From Tistrella bauzanensis (GTDB lineage Bacteria > Pseudomonadota > Alphaproteobacteria > Tistrellales > Tistrellaceae), in contig NZ_BMDZ01000016.1 of the NCBI RefSeq assembly GCF_014636235.1, forward strand, positions 1-64,000: a stretch of DNA of 64,000 nucleotides. Direction: 5' to 3'. The position numbers and the translations under genes were made by a program. Position 1 is the first letter of the stretch, and every line of letters begins with the position of its first letter. Below, piece by piece: positions 8,421-16,700 of the stretch. Under the pieces are notes generated by a model that saw only the letters and a program-made list of their open reading frames with translations, was not told the DNA's origin and ran no database searches.

Positions 8421-9943
8421 AGATCCGAGCACAGGTCGGCATGGTCCTTAATCTGGACAAATGCATCGGCTGTCACACCTGTTCTGTGACCTGCAAGAAC
8501 GTGTGGACGAACCGCGAGGGCGTGGAATACGCCTGGTTCAACAATGTCGAGACCAAGCCGGGCATCGGCTACCCGAAGGACTGGGAGAACCAGAAGCGCT
8601 GGAATGGTGGCTGGACCCGCGGCACCGATGGCCGTATCCGGCCCCGCATGGGCGCCAAATGGCGCATCCTGGCCAAGATCTTCGCCAATCCGGACCTGCC
8701 CGAGATCGACGATTATTACGAGCCGTTCGATTTCGATTACGGTCACCTGCAAAGCGCCGGCGAGGTCCAGACGCCGCCGACCGCGCGGCCGCGCTCGTTG
8801 ATCACCGGCCAGCGGATGGAGAAGATCGAATGGGGGCCGAACTGGGAGGAAATCCTGGGCGGCGAATTCTCGAAGCGCTCGGCCGACTATAATTTCGCCG
8901 AGGTCGAGAAGGAGATCTACGGCGCCTTCGAGAACACCTTCATGATGTATCTGCCCCGGCTCTGCGAGCACTGCCTGAACCCGACCTGCGTCGCGGCCTG
9001 CCCATCCGGCGCCATCTACAAGCGCGAAGACGACGGCATCGTTCTGATCGATCAGGAGAAATGCCGTGGCTGGCGGATGTGCGTCTCGGGCTGCCCGTAC
9101 AAGAAGATCTATTACAACTGGTCTTCGGGGAAATCCGAGAAGTGCATCTTCTGCTATCCGCGCATCGAGGCCGGCCAGCCGACCGTCTGCTCTGAAACCT
9201 GCGTCGGGCGCATCCGCTATCTGGGCGTGCTGCTCTATGATGCCGACCGGATCGCCGAGGCCGCATCGACCGAGGACGAACAGGATCTCTACGAGGCGCA
9301 GCTCCGGGTGTTCCTGGACCCGAACGACCCCGAGGTGATCGCCCAGGCGCGGCTCGACGGCGTGCCCGAGGCCTGGCTGGATGCCGCCCGCAAATCGCCG
9401 GTCTGGAAGATGGCGATGGAATGGAAGATCGCCTTCCCGCTGCACCCTGAATACCGGACGCTGCCGATGGTCTGGTATGTGCCGCCCCTGTCGCCGATCC
9501 AGTCCGCCGCCGATGCCAGCAAGATCGGACTGGATGGCGGCATGCCCGACGTCCGCTCGCTGCGGATTCCGGTGCGCTACCTCGCCAATCTGCTGACCGC
9601 CGGCAAGGAAGAGCCCGTGGTGACGGCGCTTGAACGGATGCTGGCGATGCGCGGCTATATGCGCGCCAAGACCATCGACGGCGTGATCGACGAGGCGCTG
9701 GCCGCCCGCGTCGGCCTCAGCGGTCCGATCATCGAGGAGATGTACCGGATCATGGCGATCGCGAATTACGAGGACCGCTTCGTCATTCCGACCAGCCATC
9801 GCGAGATCGGCGAGGACGCCTATGACGTCCGTGGTTCCTGCGGGTTCTCGTTCGGCAATGGCTGTTCCGGGGGCACGTCGACCGTCGACCTGTTCGGCGC
9901 GAAACGCACCCGGACGGTGCAGACACCAACCGATGTGTTCTGA
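8417..9943 (+). CDS. narH: Respiratory nitrate reductase beta subunit NarH
   Basis: The protein has 508 residues and is the electron-wiring subunit with four iron-sulfur clusters. Cysteine groups are seen in CIGCHTCSVTCKNVW, CEHCLNPTCVAACPSG, CRGWRMCVSGCPYKK and CIFCYPRIEAGQPTVCSETC. The Trp in CRGWRMC stands in place of a cysteine; in NarH this gives a [3Fe-4S] rather than a [4Fe-4S] cluster. It passes electrons from the NarI haems to NarG. The start overlaps the narG stop, and narJ follows after a 19-bp gap. Confidence 0.98.
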   Translation: MKIRAQVGMVLNLDKCIGCHTCSVTCKNVWTNREGVEYAWFNNVETKPGIGYPKDWENQKRWNGGWTRGTDGRIRPRMGAKWRILAKIFANPDLPEIDDYYEPFDFDYGHLQSAGEVQTPPTARPRSLITGQRMEKIEWGPNWEEILGGEFSKRSADYNFAEVEKEIYGAFENTFMMYLPRLCEHCLNPTCVAACPSGAIYKREDDGIVLIDQEKCRGWRMCVSGCPYKKIYYNWSSGKSEKCIFCYPRIEAGQPTVCSETCVGRIRYLGVLLYDADRIAEAASTEDEQDLYEAQLRVFLDPNDPEVIAQARLDGVPEAWLDAARKSPVWKMAMEWKIAFPLHPEYRTLPMVWYVPPLSPIQSAADASKIGLDGGMPDVRSLRIPVRYLANLLTAGKEEPVVTALERMLAMRGYMRAKTIDGVIDEALAARVGLSGPIIEEMYRIMAIANYEDRFVIPTSHREIGEDAYDVRGSCGFSFGNGCSGGTSTVDLFGAKRTRTVQTPTDVF

Positions 9944-9962
9944 GCCCGGGGAGGTCATCGCC

Positions 9963-10754
9963 ATGTCACGTCTGATCAGGATCGTGTCGCTGCTGCTGTC
10001 CTATCCGACGGCGGAGCTTCAGGCGGCAGCGCCGGACCTGCGCGCCGCCATTGCCGCCGAACCAACCCTGGCGCCCGATCTGGCCGGCAACCTTGCCCGG
10101 CTGGTCGACCATATCGCCGGCCAGGATCTTTACGACGCGCAGGAAGCCTATGTCCTGCTGTTCGATCGCACCCGGGTGCTGTCGTTGCATCTGTTCGAGC
10201 ATGTCCACGGCGAAAGCCGCGATCGCGGGCAGGCCATGGTCGATCTGAAGGACATGTACGAAGCCGCCGGCTTTGTCATCGCCGCCCGCGAACTGCCCGA
10301 CCACCTGCCGCTGTTTCTGGAATATCTGTCGACCCGCGCGCCCGACGAGGCCGCCGGCCTGCTGGACCAGATCGCCCATATCACCCAGGCCCTGCATGCC
10401 CGGCTTGTGGCGCGGGACAATCCCTATGCCGCCGCCCTGGCGGTTCTGGTGGCGCTGGCGGCCGCGTCGCCTGCCCATACGGCCCCCGATCCGGCGGTGG
10501 TCGCCGGATTGATGGCCATGCCCGATGACGACCCGACCGATCTTGAGGCCCTGGACCGGATCTGGGAGGAAGAGGCGGTGATGTTCGGCGCCGCCGGCGC
10601 CGGCACCGACAGTTGCGGCCCCGACCGGCTGCGGCGCCAGCTTCGCGCCGCCGCCCGCCCCGCCCCCGCCACTCATGCCCCCGCCCCCGCCACGCCCGCC
10701 TCGGCCGCCGCCACGACCCACGCCCCAACGATGCCATCGAGGGAGACCGTGTGA
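9963..10754 (+). CDS. narJ: Nitrate reductase molybdenum cofactor assembly chaperone NarJ
   Basis: The protein has 263 residues. NarJ binds apo-NarG and times cofactor insertion and membrane docking; it is not part of the final enzyme. The family core is clear (LLSYPTAELQAA, LFDRTRVLSLHLFEHVHGESRDRGQAMVDL, LPLFLEYLS). Unusually, the C-terminus ends in a roughly 35-residue Pro/Ala/Thr-rich tail that looks disordered. ATG 9963 follows GGGGAGGT and is preferred over longer in-frame starts lying inside narH. Its stop overlaps the narI start (TGATG). Confidence 0.95.
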   Translation: MSRLIRIVSLLLSYPTAELQAAAPDLRAAIAAEPTLAPDLAGNLARLVDHIAGQDLYDAQEAYVLLFDRTRVLSLHLFEHVHGESRDRGQAMVDLKDMYEAAGFVIAARELPDHLPLFLEYLSTRAPDEAAGLLDQIAHITQALHARLVARDNPYAAALAVLVALAAASPAHTAPDPAVVAGLMAMPDDDPTDLEALDRIWEEEAVMFGAAGAGTDSCGPDRLRRQLRAAARPAPATHAPAPATPASAAATTHAPTMPSRETV

Positions 10755-11479
10755 TGGCCAGCTATCTGAACACCGCCCTGTTCGGGGTGTATCCCTATAT
10801 CGCGCTGGTGGTGATGGTGCTTGGCAGCGTGCTGCGCTATGACCGCGATCCCTATACCTGGCGGTCGGGATCGAGCCAGCTTCTGCGCCGGCGGCAGTTG
10901 ATCTGGGGATCGGTGCTGTTCCATATCGGCGTGCTGGTCATTCTGGGCGGCCATCTGGTCGGGCTGCTGACCCCCATCGGGATCTTCGACGCACTGGGCA
11001 TCAGCCATGGCGCCAAGCAGCTTCTGGCGATCGTGGCCGGCGGCATCGCCGGGGTGATGGCGATCATCGGCGCCAGCCTGCTGATCCACCGCCGGTTCCT
11101 CGACCCGCGTATCCGCCGCACCTCCGGCCCCACCGATCTGCTGATCATCTGCATGCTGTGGCTGCAACTGGCGCTGGGTCTGCTGACGATTCCGCTGTCG
11201 CTGGGCCATCTGGATGGCCACGAGATGGTGAAGTTCATGAACTGGGCGCAGGGCATCTTCACCCTGGATGGCCGGGCCGCCGGCTATATCAGCGACGTCC
11301 ACATCATCTTCAAGCTGCATCTGATGCTGGGCATGACCATCCTTCTGCTGTTCCCCTTCACCCGGCTGGTGCACATGCTCAGCGCGCCGATCCGCTATCT
11401 GTGGCGGCCGGGCTTTCAGGTGGTGCGCACCCGCAGGCCCGCATCCGCCACCCCCACCCGCCGCATGCCGGCCGAATAA
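10754..11479 (+). CDS. narI: Respiratory nitrate reductase gamma subunit NarI (dihaem cytochrome b)
   Basis: The protein has 241 residues and is the membrane anchor that oxidises quinol and holds two b haems. Five membrane segments are visible. Candidate haem-ligand histidines lie in FHIGVLVILGGHLVGLLTP and in DVHIIFKLHLMLGMTILL with FTRLVHML. Start ATG 10754 overlaps the narJ stop. The gene completes the narGHJI set, and the ubiTUV genes downstream would supply its quinone substrate under anoxia. Confidence 0.97.
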   Translation: MASYLNTALFGVYPYIALVVMVLGSVLRYDRDPYTWRSGSSQLLRRRQLIWGSVLFHIGVLVILGGHLVGLLTPIGIFDALGISHGAKQLLAIVAGGIAGVMAIIGASLLIHRRFLDPRIRRTSGPTDLLIICMLWLQLALGLLTIPLSLGHLDGHEMVKFMNWAQGIFTLDGRAAGYISDVHIIFKLHLMLGMTILLLFPFTRLVHMLSAPIRYLWRPGFQVVRTRRPASATPTRRMPAE

Positions 11480-11492
11480 GGAGGACGATCCG

Positions 11493-12473
11493 ATGGCGAC
11501 GATCTTTCGTGACGGCCGCTTCCCCAAGACCATGCCCACCGACAGCCCGAGCGCGGTGCCCGGCCACCGCCATGTCCATCCCCGCGCCCAGGCGGCACAG
11601 GCCGCCGCCGCCGCCCGCGCGGCCGCAACCCAGCCATCCGCCGCAACCCAGGCACCAGCCGAACCCCAGATGCCCGACCTGCCGGACATCTCGGTCGATG
11701 GCGTGGTGATCGGCGAGGCCGAGATCCGGGCCGAGATGCACAATCATCCGGCCCCGGATGCCCGGCGCGCCTATGCCGAGGCCGCCCGCGCGCTGGTGAT
11801 CCGCGAATTGCTGCTGAGCGCCGCCCGCCGCCGCGACCTGCAGGCCGAGCCCGAAATCGATGCGGCCGGCAAGCGCGAGGTCGACGACGACGCGCTGCTG
11901 CGCGCGCTGCTCGATGCCGAGGTGACCACACCCACGGCCGACGCGGTGGCCTGCCGGCGGTATTACGACCGCAACCCCGGCAAATTCACCAGCGGCACAA
12001 TCTATGAGGCGCGCCACATTCTGCTGGCGGCACCGGAAAGCGACGCCACGGCGCGCAAGACCGCCGAAGACACCGCCCGGCGGCTGATCGCGGTGCTGCA
12101 AGACGATCCCTCGGCCTTCGCGGCGCTGGCCGAGGCTCATTCCGCCTGCCCGTCACGCGCCCAGGGCGGCAATCTGGGGCAGGTGACCGCAGGCTCCACG
12201 GTGCCCGAATTCGAACGCGCCCTGGCGGGGCTGGGTGCCGGGCAGATGGTGGCCGAACCCGTCGGCTCCCGCTTCGGCGTCCACGTCATCGCCCTCGACC
12301 GGGTCATTGCCGGCGAAACCCTGCCTTTCGAGCTGGTCGAAGCCCGCATCGCCGCCTGGCTGGAGGCGTCGAGCTGGAGCCGCGGCGTGGCACAGTTCAT
12401 CGGTGTTCTGGCCGGCGCCGCCGATATTCGCGGCATCACCCTGGATGCCGCCGACGGCCCGCTGGTGCAATAG
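11493..12473 (+). CDS. PpiC-type (parvulin) peptidylprolyl isomerase of the nar operon
   Basis: The protein has 326 residues. The C-terminal half is a parvulin domain (YEARHILLAAPESD, DPSAFAALAEAHSACPSRAQGGNLGQVTAGS, FGVHVIALDRVIAG). The middle looks like a helical chaperone region. The N-terminus is a low-complexity Ala/Gln/Pro stretch (about residues 35-65) with no obvious signal peptide, so a cytoplasmic role is likely. Similar NifM-like isomerases follow narGHJI in pseudomonads and are thought to help nitrate reductase maturation; that role is inferred. A strong AAGGAGGA precedes ATG 11493, overlapping the narI stop. Confidence 0.88.
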   Translation: MATIFRDGRFPKTMPTDSPSAVPGHRHVHPRAQAAQAAAAARAAATQPSAATQAPAEPQMPDLPDISVDGVVIGEAEIRAEMHNHPAPDARRAYAEAARALVIRELLLSAARRRDLQAEPEIDAAGKREVDDDALLRALLDAEVTTPTADAVACRRYYDRNPGKFTSGTIYEARHILLAAPESDATARKTAEDTARRLIAVLQDDPSAFAALAEAHSACPSRAQGGNLGQVTAGSTVPEFERALAGLGAGQMVAEPVGSRFGVHVIALDRVIAGETLPFELVEARIAAWLEASSWSRGVAQFIGVLAGAADIRGITLDAADGPLVQ

Positions 12474-12514
12474 CGCCGCCGATCGCGGCACCGCCCCCCC
12501 CCCGCAATCCTTGG

Positions 12515-12541
12515 GTCCGTGGCCGGATGACGGCCACGGAC
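12515..12541 (+). promoter_or_regulatory. Perfect 10-bp hairpin next to the hemerythrin ribosome site
   Basis: Arms GTCCGTGGCC (12515-12524) and GGCCACGGAC (12532-12541) surround a 7-nt loop. There is no T-tract, so it is not a classical terminator. The ribosome-binding GGAGG of the next gene begins at the very next base (12542). The hairpin could set relative expression between the nar genes and the downstream genes. Confidence 0.5.
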
Positions 12542-12554
12542 GGAGGCCCTGGAC

Positions 12555-13118
12555 ATGGAGACAGACCGGATCGACCTTCAGGCCCTGACCGAGAGCCTGC
12601 CGCCATCGCTGTTCGCGACACCGCTGGACCGGATCTTCGCCGACCATTTCCGTCAGCGCACCCTGTGCCGGGTCTTCGACCGGATCGCCGAGGGTGCCGC
12701 AGCCCCGCCGGTGCTGATCGGCGCCGCGGTGCGCTTCCTCGCCACCCAGATCGAGGTGCACTGGACCGACGAGGAAGACGACCTGTTTCCGCTGCTGCGC
12801 AGCCGCGCCACCGCCGATGACCGGATTCAGGACATCCTGACCAGTCTGGCCCGCGACCACGACGCCAGCCGGCTTGCCCACGACCGCATTCTCGACGGGC
12901 TTGGCCAGATCGACCGGGCCGGCGGCACACCCGCCCCGGCGCTGGCGGCGATGCTCCACGATTTCGCCACGCGCGAACGGCGGCATCTGTGCCTGGAAAA
13001 CGCCATCGTGCTGCCGATCGCCAGGGCCCGGCTGGGCCATCAGGATCTGGTGGTGCTGGGCCAGCGGATGGCGGCACGGCGCGGCGTGCCGCTCGTCATG
13101 ACGGAGTATGTGAAATGA
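12555..13118 (+). CDS. Hemerythrin-domain (HHE) protein
   Basis: The protein has 187 residues. The histidines and acids expected for a non-haem di-iron site are present: H31, H69 with E73 (EVHWTDEEDDLFP), H102 and H109 (RDHDASRLAHDRI), and H144 with E148 (RERRHLCLENAIVLPIA). Such proteins bind O2 or NO or buffer iron. In a nitrate cluster with nnrS and ric, a role in NO or iron handling is plausible but inferred. The gene follows the nar operon after 81 bp and overlaps moeA by ATGA, so it is transcribed with the cofactor genes. Confidence 0.88.
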   Translation: METDRIDLQALTESLPPSLFATPLDRIFADHFRQRTLCRVFDRIAEGAAAPPVLIGAAVRFLATQIEVHWTDEEDDLFPLLRSRATADDRIQDILTSLARDHDASRLAHDRILDGLGQIDRAGGTPAPALAAMLHDFATRERRHLCLENAIVLPIARARLGHQDLVVLGQRMAARRGVPLVMTEYVK

Positions 13119-14473
13119 CCCCTGCCGACATATCGCGCGCGCCCTCGGGCGATGGCTGTGTCTGCGACCGTGACGCCGGCCGGTTGCTGGATGTCACGGC
13201 CGCCGTCGCCCGCGCCGAGGCCTTGTGCGTGGCGGTCGGGGGTGTGGAGACCGTGCCACTGGCCGAGGCGGCGGGGCGGATCGCCGCCGCCGCCATCGCC
13301 ACCCCCTATCCGATGCCGGGCTTCGATCACGCCGCGATGGATGGCTATGCCTTGTCGTCTCATGCCCTGACATCTGGTTCCGTGGCCGGCGCATCCGGGC
13401 CGTGGGTGCTGCCGGTGACCGGTGTCGCCGCCGCCGGCGGCCCCGCGCCGGCCGCCGACGGCACCCGCCCCCATGCCGTGCGCATCCTGACCGGTGCCGC
13501 CCTGCCGGCGGGCTTCGACCGGGTGGTGGCGCAGGAAGACTGCACCAGCACCGACGGCCGGATCACGCTGCGCCGCGATCCGGCCATCGGCGCCCATATC
13601 CGGCGCGCCGGCGAGGATGCGCCGGCCGGCACCGTCATTCTGGCCGCCGGCACCCGCATTGATGCCCGCCACATCGCCCTGCTGGCCATCGCCGGCCATG
13701 CGGCGGTGCCGGTCCTGCCGCGCCTGCGGGTGGCGGTGATGACGCTTGGCGACGAACTGGTGCCGCCGGGCCAGCCGCTCGGCCCCGGCCGGATCCATGA
13801 TTCCAACCGCCCGATGCTGCTGGCGCTGCTGACAGGCCCGTCCACGATACTGACCGACCTTGGCGCCATTCCCGATCAGGCGGCGGCGGTCCGCGACGCG
13901 ATCGCCGCCGCCGCCGGCCGGTTCGATCTGATCCTGTCGACCGGCGGCGCCTCGGTCGGCGACCGCGATCATCTGAAACCGGCCTTCGTGGCCGCGGGCG
14001 GCGTGATCGATAGCTGGGGCGTGGCGATCAAGCCCGGCCGGCCGGTGATGCTGGGCCGCATCGGTGGCAGCGCGTTCCTGGGTCTGCCCGGCAATCCGGC
14101 GGCGGCGTTTCTGGGCCACGAGCTGTTCGCGACCGCGATGCTGCGCCGCCTGTCGGGGCAGTCCGGCGGCGTGCCGCCGACCGGCCATGCCGGCCATGTA
14201 TCCGGCACCGCCCTGACCCACCGGCCGGGCCGGACCGAATACCTGCCGGCCCGGCCCGAATATCTGCCGGCGCGGACCGGGGGCATCGACCCGGCCGGCC
14301 GGCCGGTGCTGCGCATCATGGGTCCGAGCAGCGCCGCGCGGCTGATGCCGCTGGCCGGGGCCACGGGTTTTGCCGTGGTCGATGCGGCGGCGGGCGATAT
14401 CCGCCCCGGCGACCCTGTGGGCTGGCTGCCGTTTTCCTGCCTCTCGTCCGGTCTGCAAGGAGCCCGGTCATGA
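13115..14473 (+). CDS. moeA: Molybdopterin molybdotransferase MoeA
   Basis: The protein has 452 residues. MoeA inserts molybdate into adenylated molybdopterin. Family motifs are present: MPGFDHAAMDGYAL, AVRILTGAALPAGFDRVV, LSTGGASVGDRDHLKPA and FLGLPGNPAAAFLGHELF. It contains an in-frame 21-bp tandem repeat (14231-14272), giving RTEYLPA-RPEYLPA near the C-terminal domain. The start overlaps the hemerythrin gene and the stop overlaps the DUF2478 gene. It supplies cofactor to NarG. Confidence 0.95.
   Translation: MTPADISRAPSGDGCVCDRDAGRLLDVTAAVARAEALCVAVGGVETVPLAEAAGRIAAAAIATPYPMPGFDHAAMDGYALSSHALTSGSVAGASGPWVLPVTGVAAAGGPAPAADGTRPHAVRILTGAALPAGFDRVVAQEDCTSTDGRITLRRDPAIGAHIRRAGEDAPAGTVILAAGTRIDARHIALLAIAGHAAVPVLPRLRVAVMTLGDELVPPGQPLGPGRIHDSNRPMLLALLTGPSTILTDLGAIPDQAAAVRDAIAAAAGRFDLILSTGGASVGDRDHLKPAFVAAGGVIDSWGVAIKPGRPVMLGRIGGSAFLGLPGNPAAAFLGHELFATAMLRRLSGQSGGVPPTGHAGHVSGTALTHRPGRTEYLPARPEYLPARTGGIDPAGRPVLRIMGPSSAARLMPLAGATGFAVVDAAAGDIRPGDPVGWLPFSCLSSGLQGARS
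14231..14272 (+). repeat. Two 21-bp in-frame tandem units in moeA
   Basis: Two 21-bp units encode RTEYLPA and RPEYLPA. The units differ by a few bases, consistent with an older duplication by slippage. Confidence 0.8.
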
Positions 14474-15039
14474 CGATCTTCACCGATCTGGCGCCACTCG
14501 GCGTCATCGACTTCGACGACAGGATTCCGGTCGATGCGGGGCCGGTCGATGCGATATTTGAGGCTGTCGCCCGCCAGTTGATGGCCGAGGGCCGGATACC
14601 GGGCGGGTTCCTGCAACGCGAGGGGCCCGCCCCCGCCGGATGTTGCGCCGCCATGGATCTGGAAGATCTCCGCACCGGCGCCCTGATCCGGATCTCGCAG
14701 GATCTGGGGCCGTCCGCGCGCGGCTGCCGGCTGGACCCGCGCGGATTGGCCGAGGCATCGGCGGCGGCACAGGTCGCGATCGGCCAGGGCATCGACCTGC
14801 TGATCATCAACCGCTTCGGCAAGGGCGAGGCCGATGGCCAGGGCCTGCGCGCGGCGATGATCGCCGCCCTGGATGCCGGCATTCCCGTGCTGACCGCCGC
14901 GCGGCCGGCCTATATGCCGGCCTGTGCCGCCTTCCATGGCGGGCTGGCGACCGTGCTGGAAGCGGATGCCGCACAGATCCTCGACTGGTGCCGAGGGGTG
15001 ATGAGGCAGCCCGCCAGGATCGCGGAGCTTCAGTCATGA
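14470..15039 (+). CDS. DUF2478 family protein linked to molybdenum genes
   Basis: The protein has 189 residues. The sequence fits the DUF2478 family often found beside molybdenum transport or cofactor genes (CCAAMDLEDLRTGALIRISQDLG, LLIINRFGKGEADGQGLR, DAGIPVLTAARPAYMPACAAFHGG). No Walker A motif is visible although the fold has been compared to NTPases. The CC pair near residue 58 and a further Cys could bind metal. Its function is unknown. It overlaps moeA and moaA by ATGA at both ends, placing it inside the cofactor operon. Confidence 0.7.
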   Translation: MTIFTDLAPLGVIDFDDRIPVDAGPVDAIFEAVARQLMAEGRIPGGFLQREGPAPAGCCAAMDLEDLRTGALIRISQDLGPSARGCRLDPRGLAEASAAAQVAIGQGIDLLIINRFGKGEADGQGLRAAMIAALDAGIPVLTAARPAYMPACAAFHGGLATVLEADAAQILDWCRGVMRQPARIAELQS

Positions 15040-16091
15040 GCGCGCTGCCGCCGCGTCTGGCAGGTGTCGGCCGACGGCCCGCCACGACGCCGGGCACCGG
15101 CTGCCCGCTGACCGATGCGTTCGGCCGGCAGGTGCGCTATCTGCGGCTGTCGGTGACCGACCGCTGCGACCTGCGCTGCGTGTACTGCATGGCGGCGCGG
15201 CCGGTGTTCATGCCGCGCGATCAGATCCTGACCATCGAAGAACTGGCACGGCTGGCCGACATCTTCATGGCCAATGGCGTGCGGCGCATCCGTCTGACCG
15301 GTGGCGAGCCGCTGGTCAGGCGCGGGGTGATGGCGCTGATCGAGCGACTGGGCGAGGCGGTGGTCGACGGGCGGCTCGACGAGTTGACCCTGACCACCAA
15401 CGGCACGAGGCTGGCCGTTCATGCCAAGGAACTGGCGGCGGCCGGCATAAGGCGGGTGAACGTGTCACTCGACAGCCTCGACCCCGACACCTTCCACCGC
15501 CTGACCCGTGGCGGCCGGCTGGACGGCGTGCTCGACGGGCTCGATCGGGCGCAGGCGGCGGGGTTGCACGTCAAGATCAACGCCGTGGCGCTGGCCGGTG
15601 TTATCGAGCGCGAGGTCGACGGGTTGATCCGCTTCGCCCATGGCCGGGGCATGGATCTGACGCTGATCGAGGTGATGCCGCTTGGCGAGACCGGCCATGA
15701 CCGCCGCACGCAGTTTCTGTCGCTCGACAGCCTGTGCGACGATCTGGCGACGCGCTGGACGTTGACCCGCCTGCCCGATCGCACGGCAGGCCCGGCGCGC
15801 TATCTGCGGGTTGCGGAAACCGGTGGCCGGCTGGGCCTGATCACGCCGCTGTCGCACCGCTTCTGTGAAAGCTGCGACCGGGTGCGGATCAGCGCCGCCG
15901 GCCGGCTTTACACCTGCCTTGGCCATGATGGCGCGGTCGATCTGGCACCGGCGCTGCGGGCCGGCACACCGGATGCCACCGAGGCGCTGATCCGCCAGAC
16001 CCTGCGCCTGAAGCCACAGGGCCATGATTTCGCCATCACCCGCGATGCCGCCCATGGCATCGGCCGCACCATGGCGGCGCTGGGTGGCTGA
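15036..16091 (+). CDS. moaA: GTP 3',8-cyclase MoaA
   Basis: The protein has 351 residues and catalyses the first step of molybdopterin synthesis. The radical-SAM cysteines are C44, C48 and C51 (CDLRCVYC). The C-terminal second cluster lies in HRFCESCDRVRISAAGRLYTCLG. The protein ends in GG, as functional MoaA does; that dipeptide activates the radical reaction. The start overlaps the DUF2478 stop (ATGA). No moaC, moaD or moaE is in the window, so they must be elsewhere. Confidence 0.96.
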   Translation: MSALPPRLAGVGRRPATTPGTGCPLTDAFGRQVRYLRLSVTDRCDLRCVYCMAARPVFMPRDQILTIEELARLADIFMANGVRRIRLTGGEPLVRRGVMALIERLGEAVVDGRLDELTLTTNGTRLAVHAKELAAAGIRRVNVSLDSLDPDTFHRLTRGGRLDGVLDGLDRAQAAGLHVKINAVALAGVIEREVDGLIRFAHGRGMDLTLIEVMPLGETGHDRRTQFLSLDSLCDDLATRWTLTRLPDRTAGPARYLRVAETGGRLGLITPLSHRFCESCDRVRISAAGRLYTCLGHDGAVDLAPALRAGTPDATEALIRQTLRLKPQGHDFAITRDAAHGIGRTMAALGG

Positions 16092-16103
16092 AGCCTGCAT
16101 GGT

Positions 16104-16123
16104 TGTCCGCCGGCCGGCGGACA
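16104..16123. promoter_or_regulatory. 20-bp perfect palindrome between moaA and mog
   Basis: GTCCGCCGG is directly followed by its reverse complement with no loop, and T/A flank both sides. No T-tract follows (a C-run does). It may be a processing or attenuation hairpin, or a dyad operator, 31 nt before the mog start. Confidence 0.4.
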
Positions 16124-16154
16124 CCCCCCTCTTACGATCCAGGACCATGTCATC

Positions 16155-16700
16155 ATGCGCATCGGCATCGTCACCATTTCAGACCGCGCCAGTCGCGGGA
16201 TCTATGAGGATCTGAGCGGCCCCGCGATCGCGGCGTGGCTGGAAACCGCAATCCGCAGCCCGTGGATACCCGACCGCCGGATCATTCCCGACGGTGTGGC
16301 CCCGGTGCGCGACACGCTGATCGATCTTGCCGACACCGCCGGCGCCGGTCTGGTGTTCACAACCGGCGGCACCGGCCCGGCGCTCCGCGACCTGACGCCC
16401 GAGGCGATGGCCATGGTCATCACGCGGGAAATGCCGGGCTTCGGCGAGATGATGCGCCGGGTCAGCGCCGAGACCGTGCCGACCGCGATCCTCTCGCGCC
16501 AGACCGCCGGCATCCGTGGACGCTGCCTGATCGTCAACCTGCCCGGCAAACCGGCCGCGATCGCGGTTTGTCTGGCCGCGATCTTCCCGGCGATCCCCTA
16601 TTGCCTCGACCTGATGGAGGCCGGCCGCATCGAGACCGACCCGGCCGTGGTCGAGAGCTTCCGCCCGGTCCCCACAAAGGCTGGGAGCCCGATACCATGA
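16155..16700 (+). CDS. mog: Molybdopterin adenylyltransferase (Mog/MoaB family)
   Basis: The protein has 181 residues. It activates molybdopterin with AMP so that MoeA can insert molybdate. Signature motifs are TISDRASRGIYEDLSGP and VFTTGGTGPALRDLTPEA, with LPGKPAAIAVCL near the end. Length and motifs fit MogA better than the shorter MoaB. It follows moaA after 63 bp and overlaps nnrS by ATGA. Confidence 0.92.
   Translation: MRIGIVTISDRASRGIYEDLSGPAIAAWLETAIRSPWIPDRRIIPDGVAPVRDTLIDLADTAGAGLVFTTGGTGPALRDLTPEAMAMVITREMPGFGEMMRRVSAETVPTAILSRQTAGIRGRCLIVNLPGKPAAIAVCLAAIFPAIPYCLDLMEAGRIETDPAVVESFRPVPTKAGSPIP

Noticed and set aside
5325..8432. 1035-codon leftward ORF over narG
   Set aside because: Antisense shadow of narG; no domain pattern.
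15000..15036. Molybdenum-cofactor riboswitch before moaA
   Set aside because: moaA overlaps the upstream gene by 4 bp, leaving no leader for such an element.
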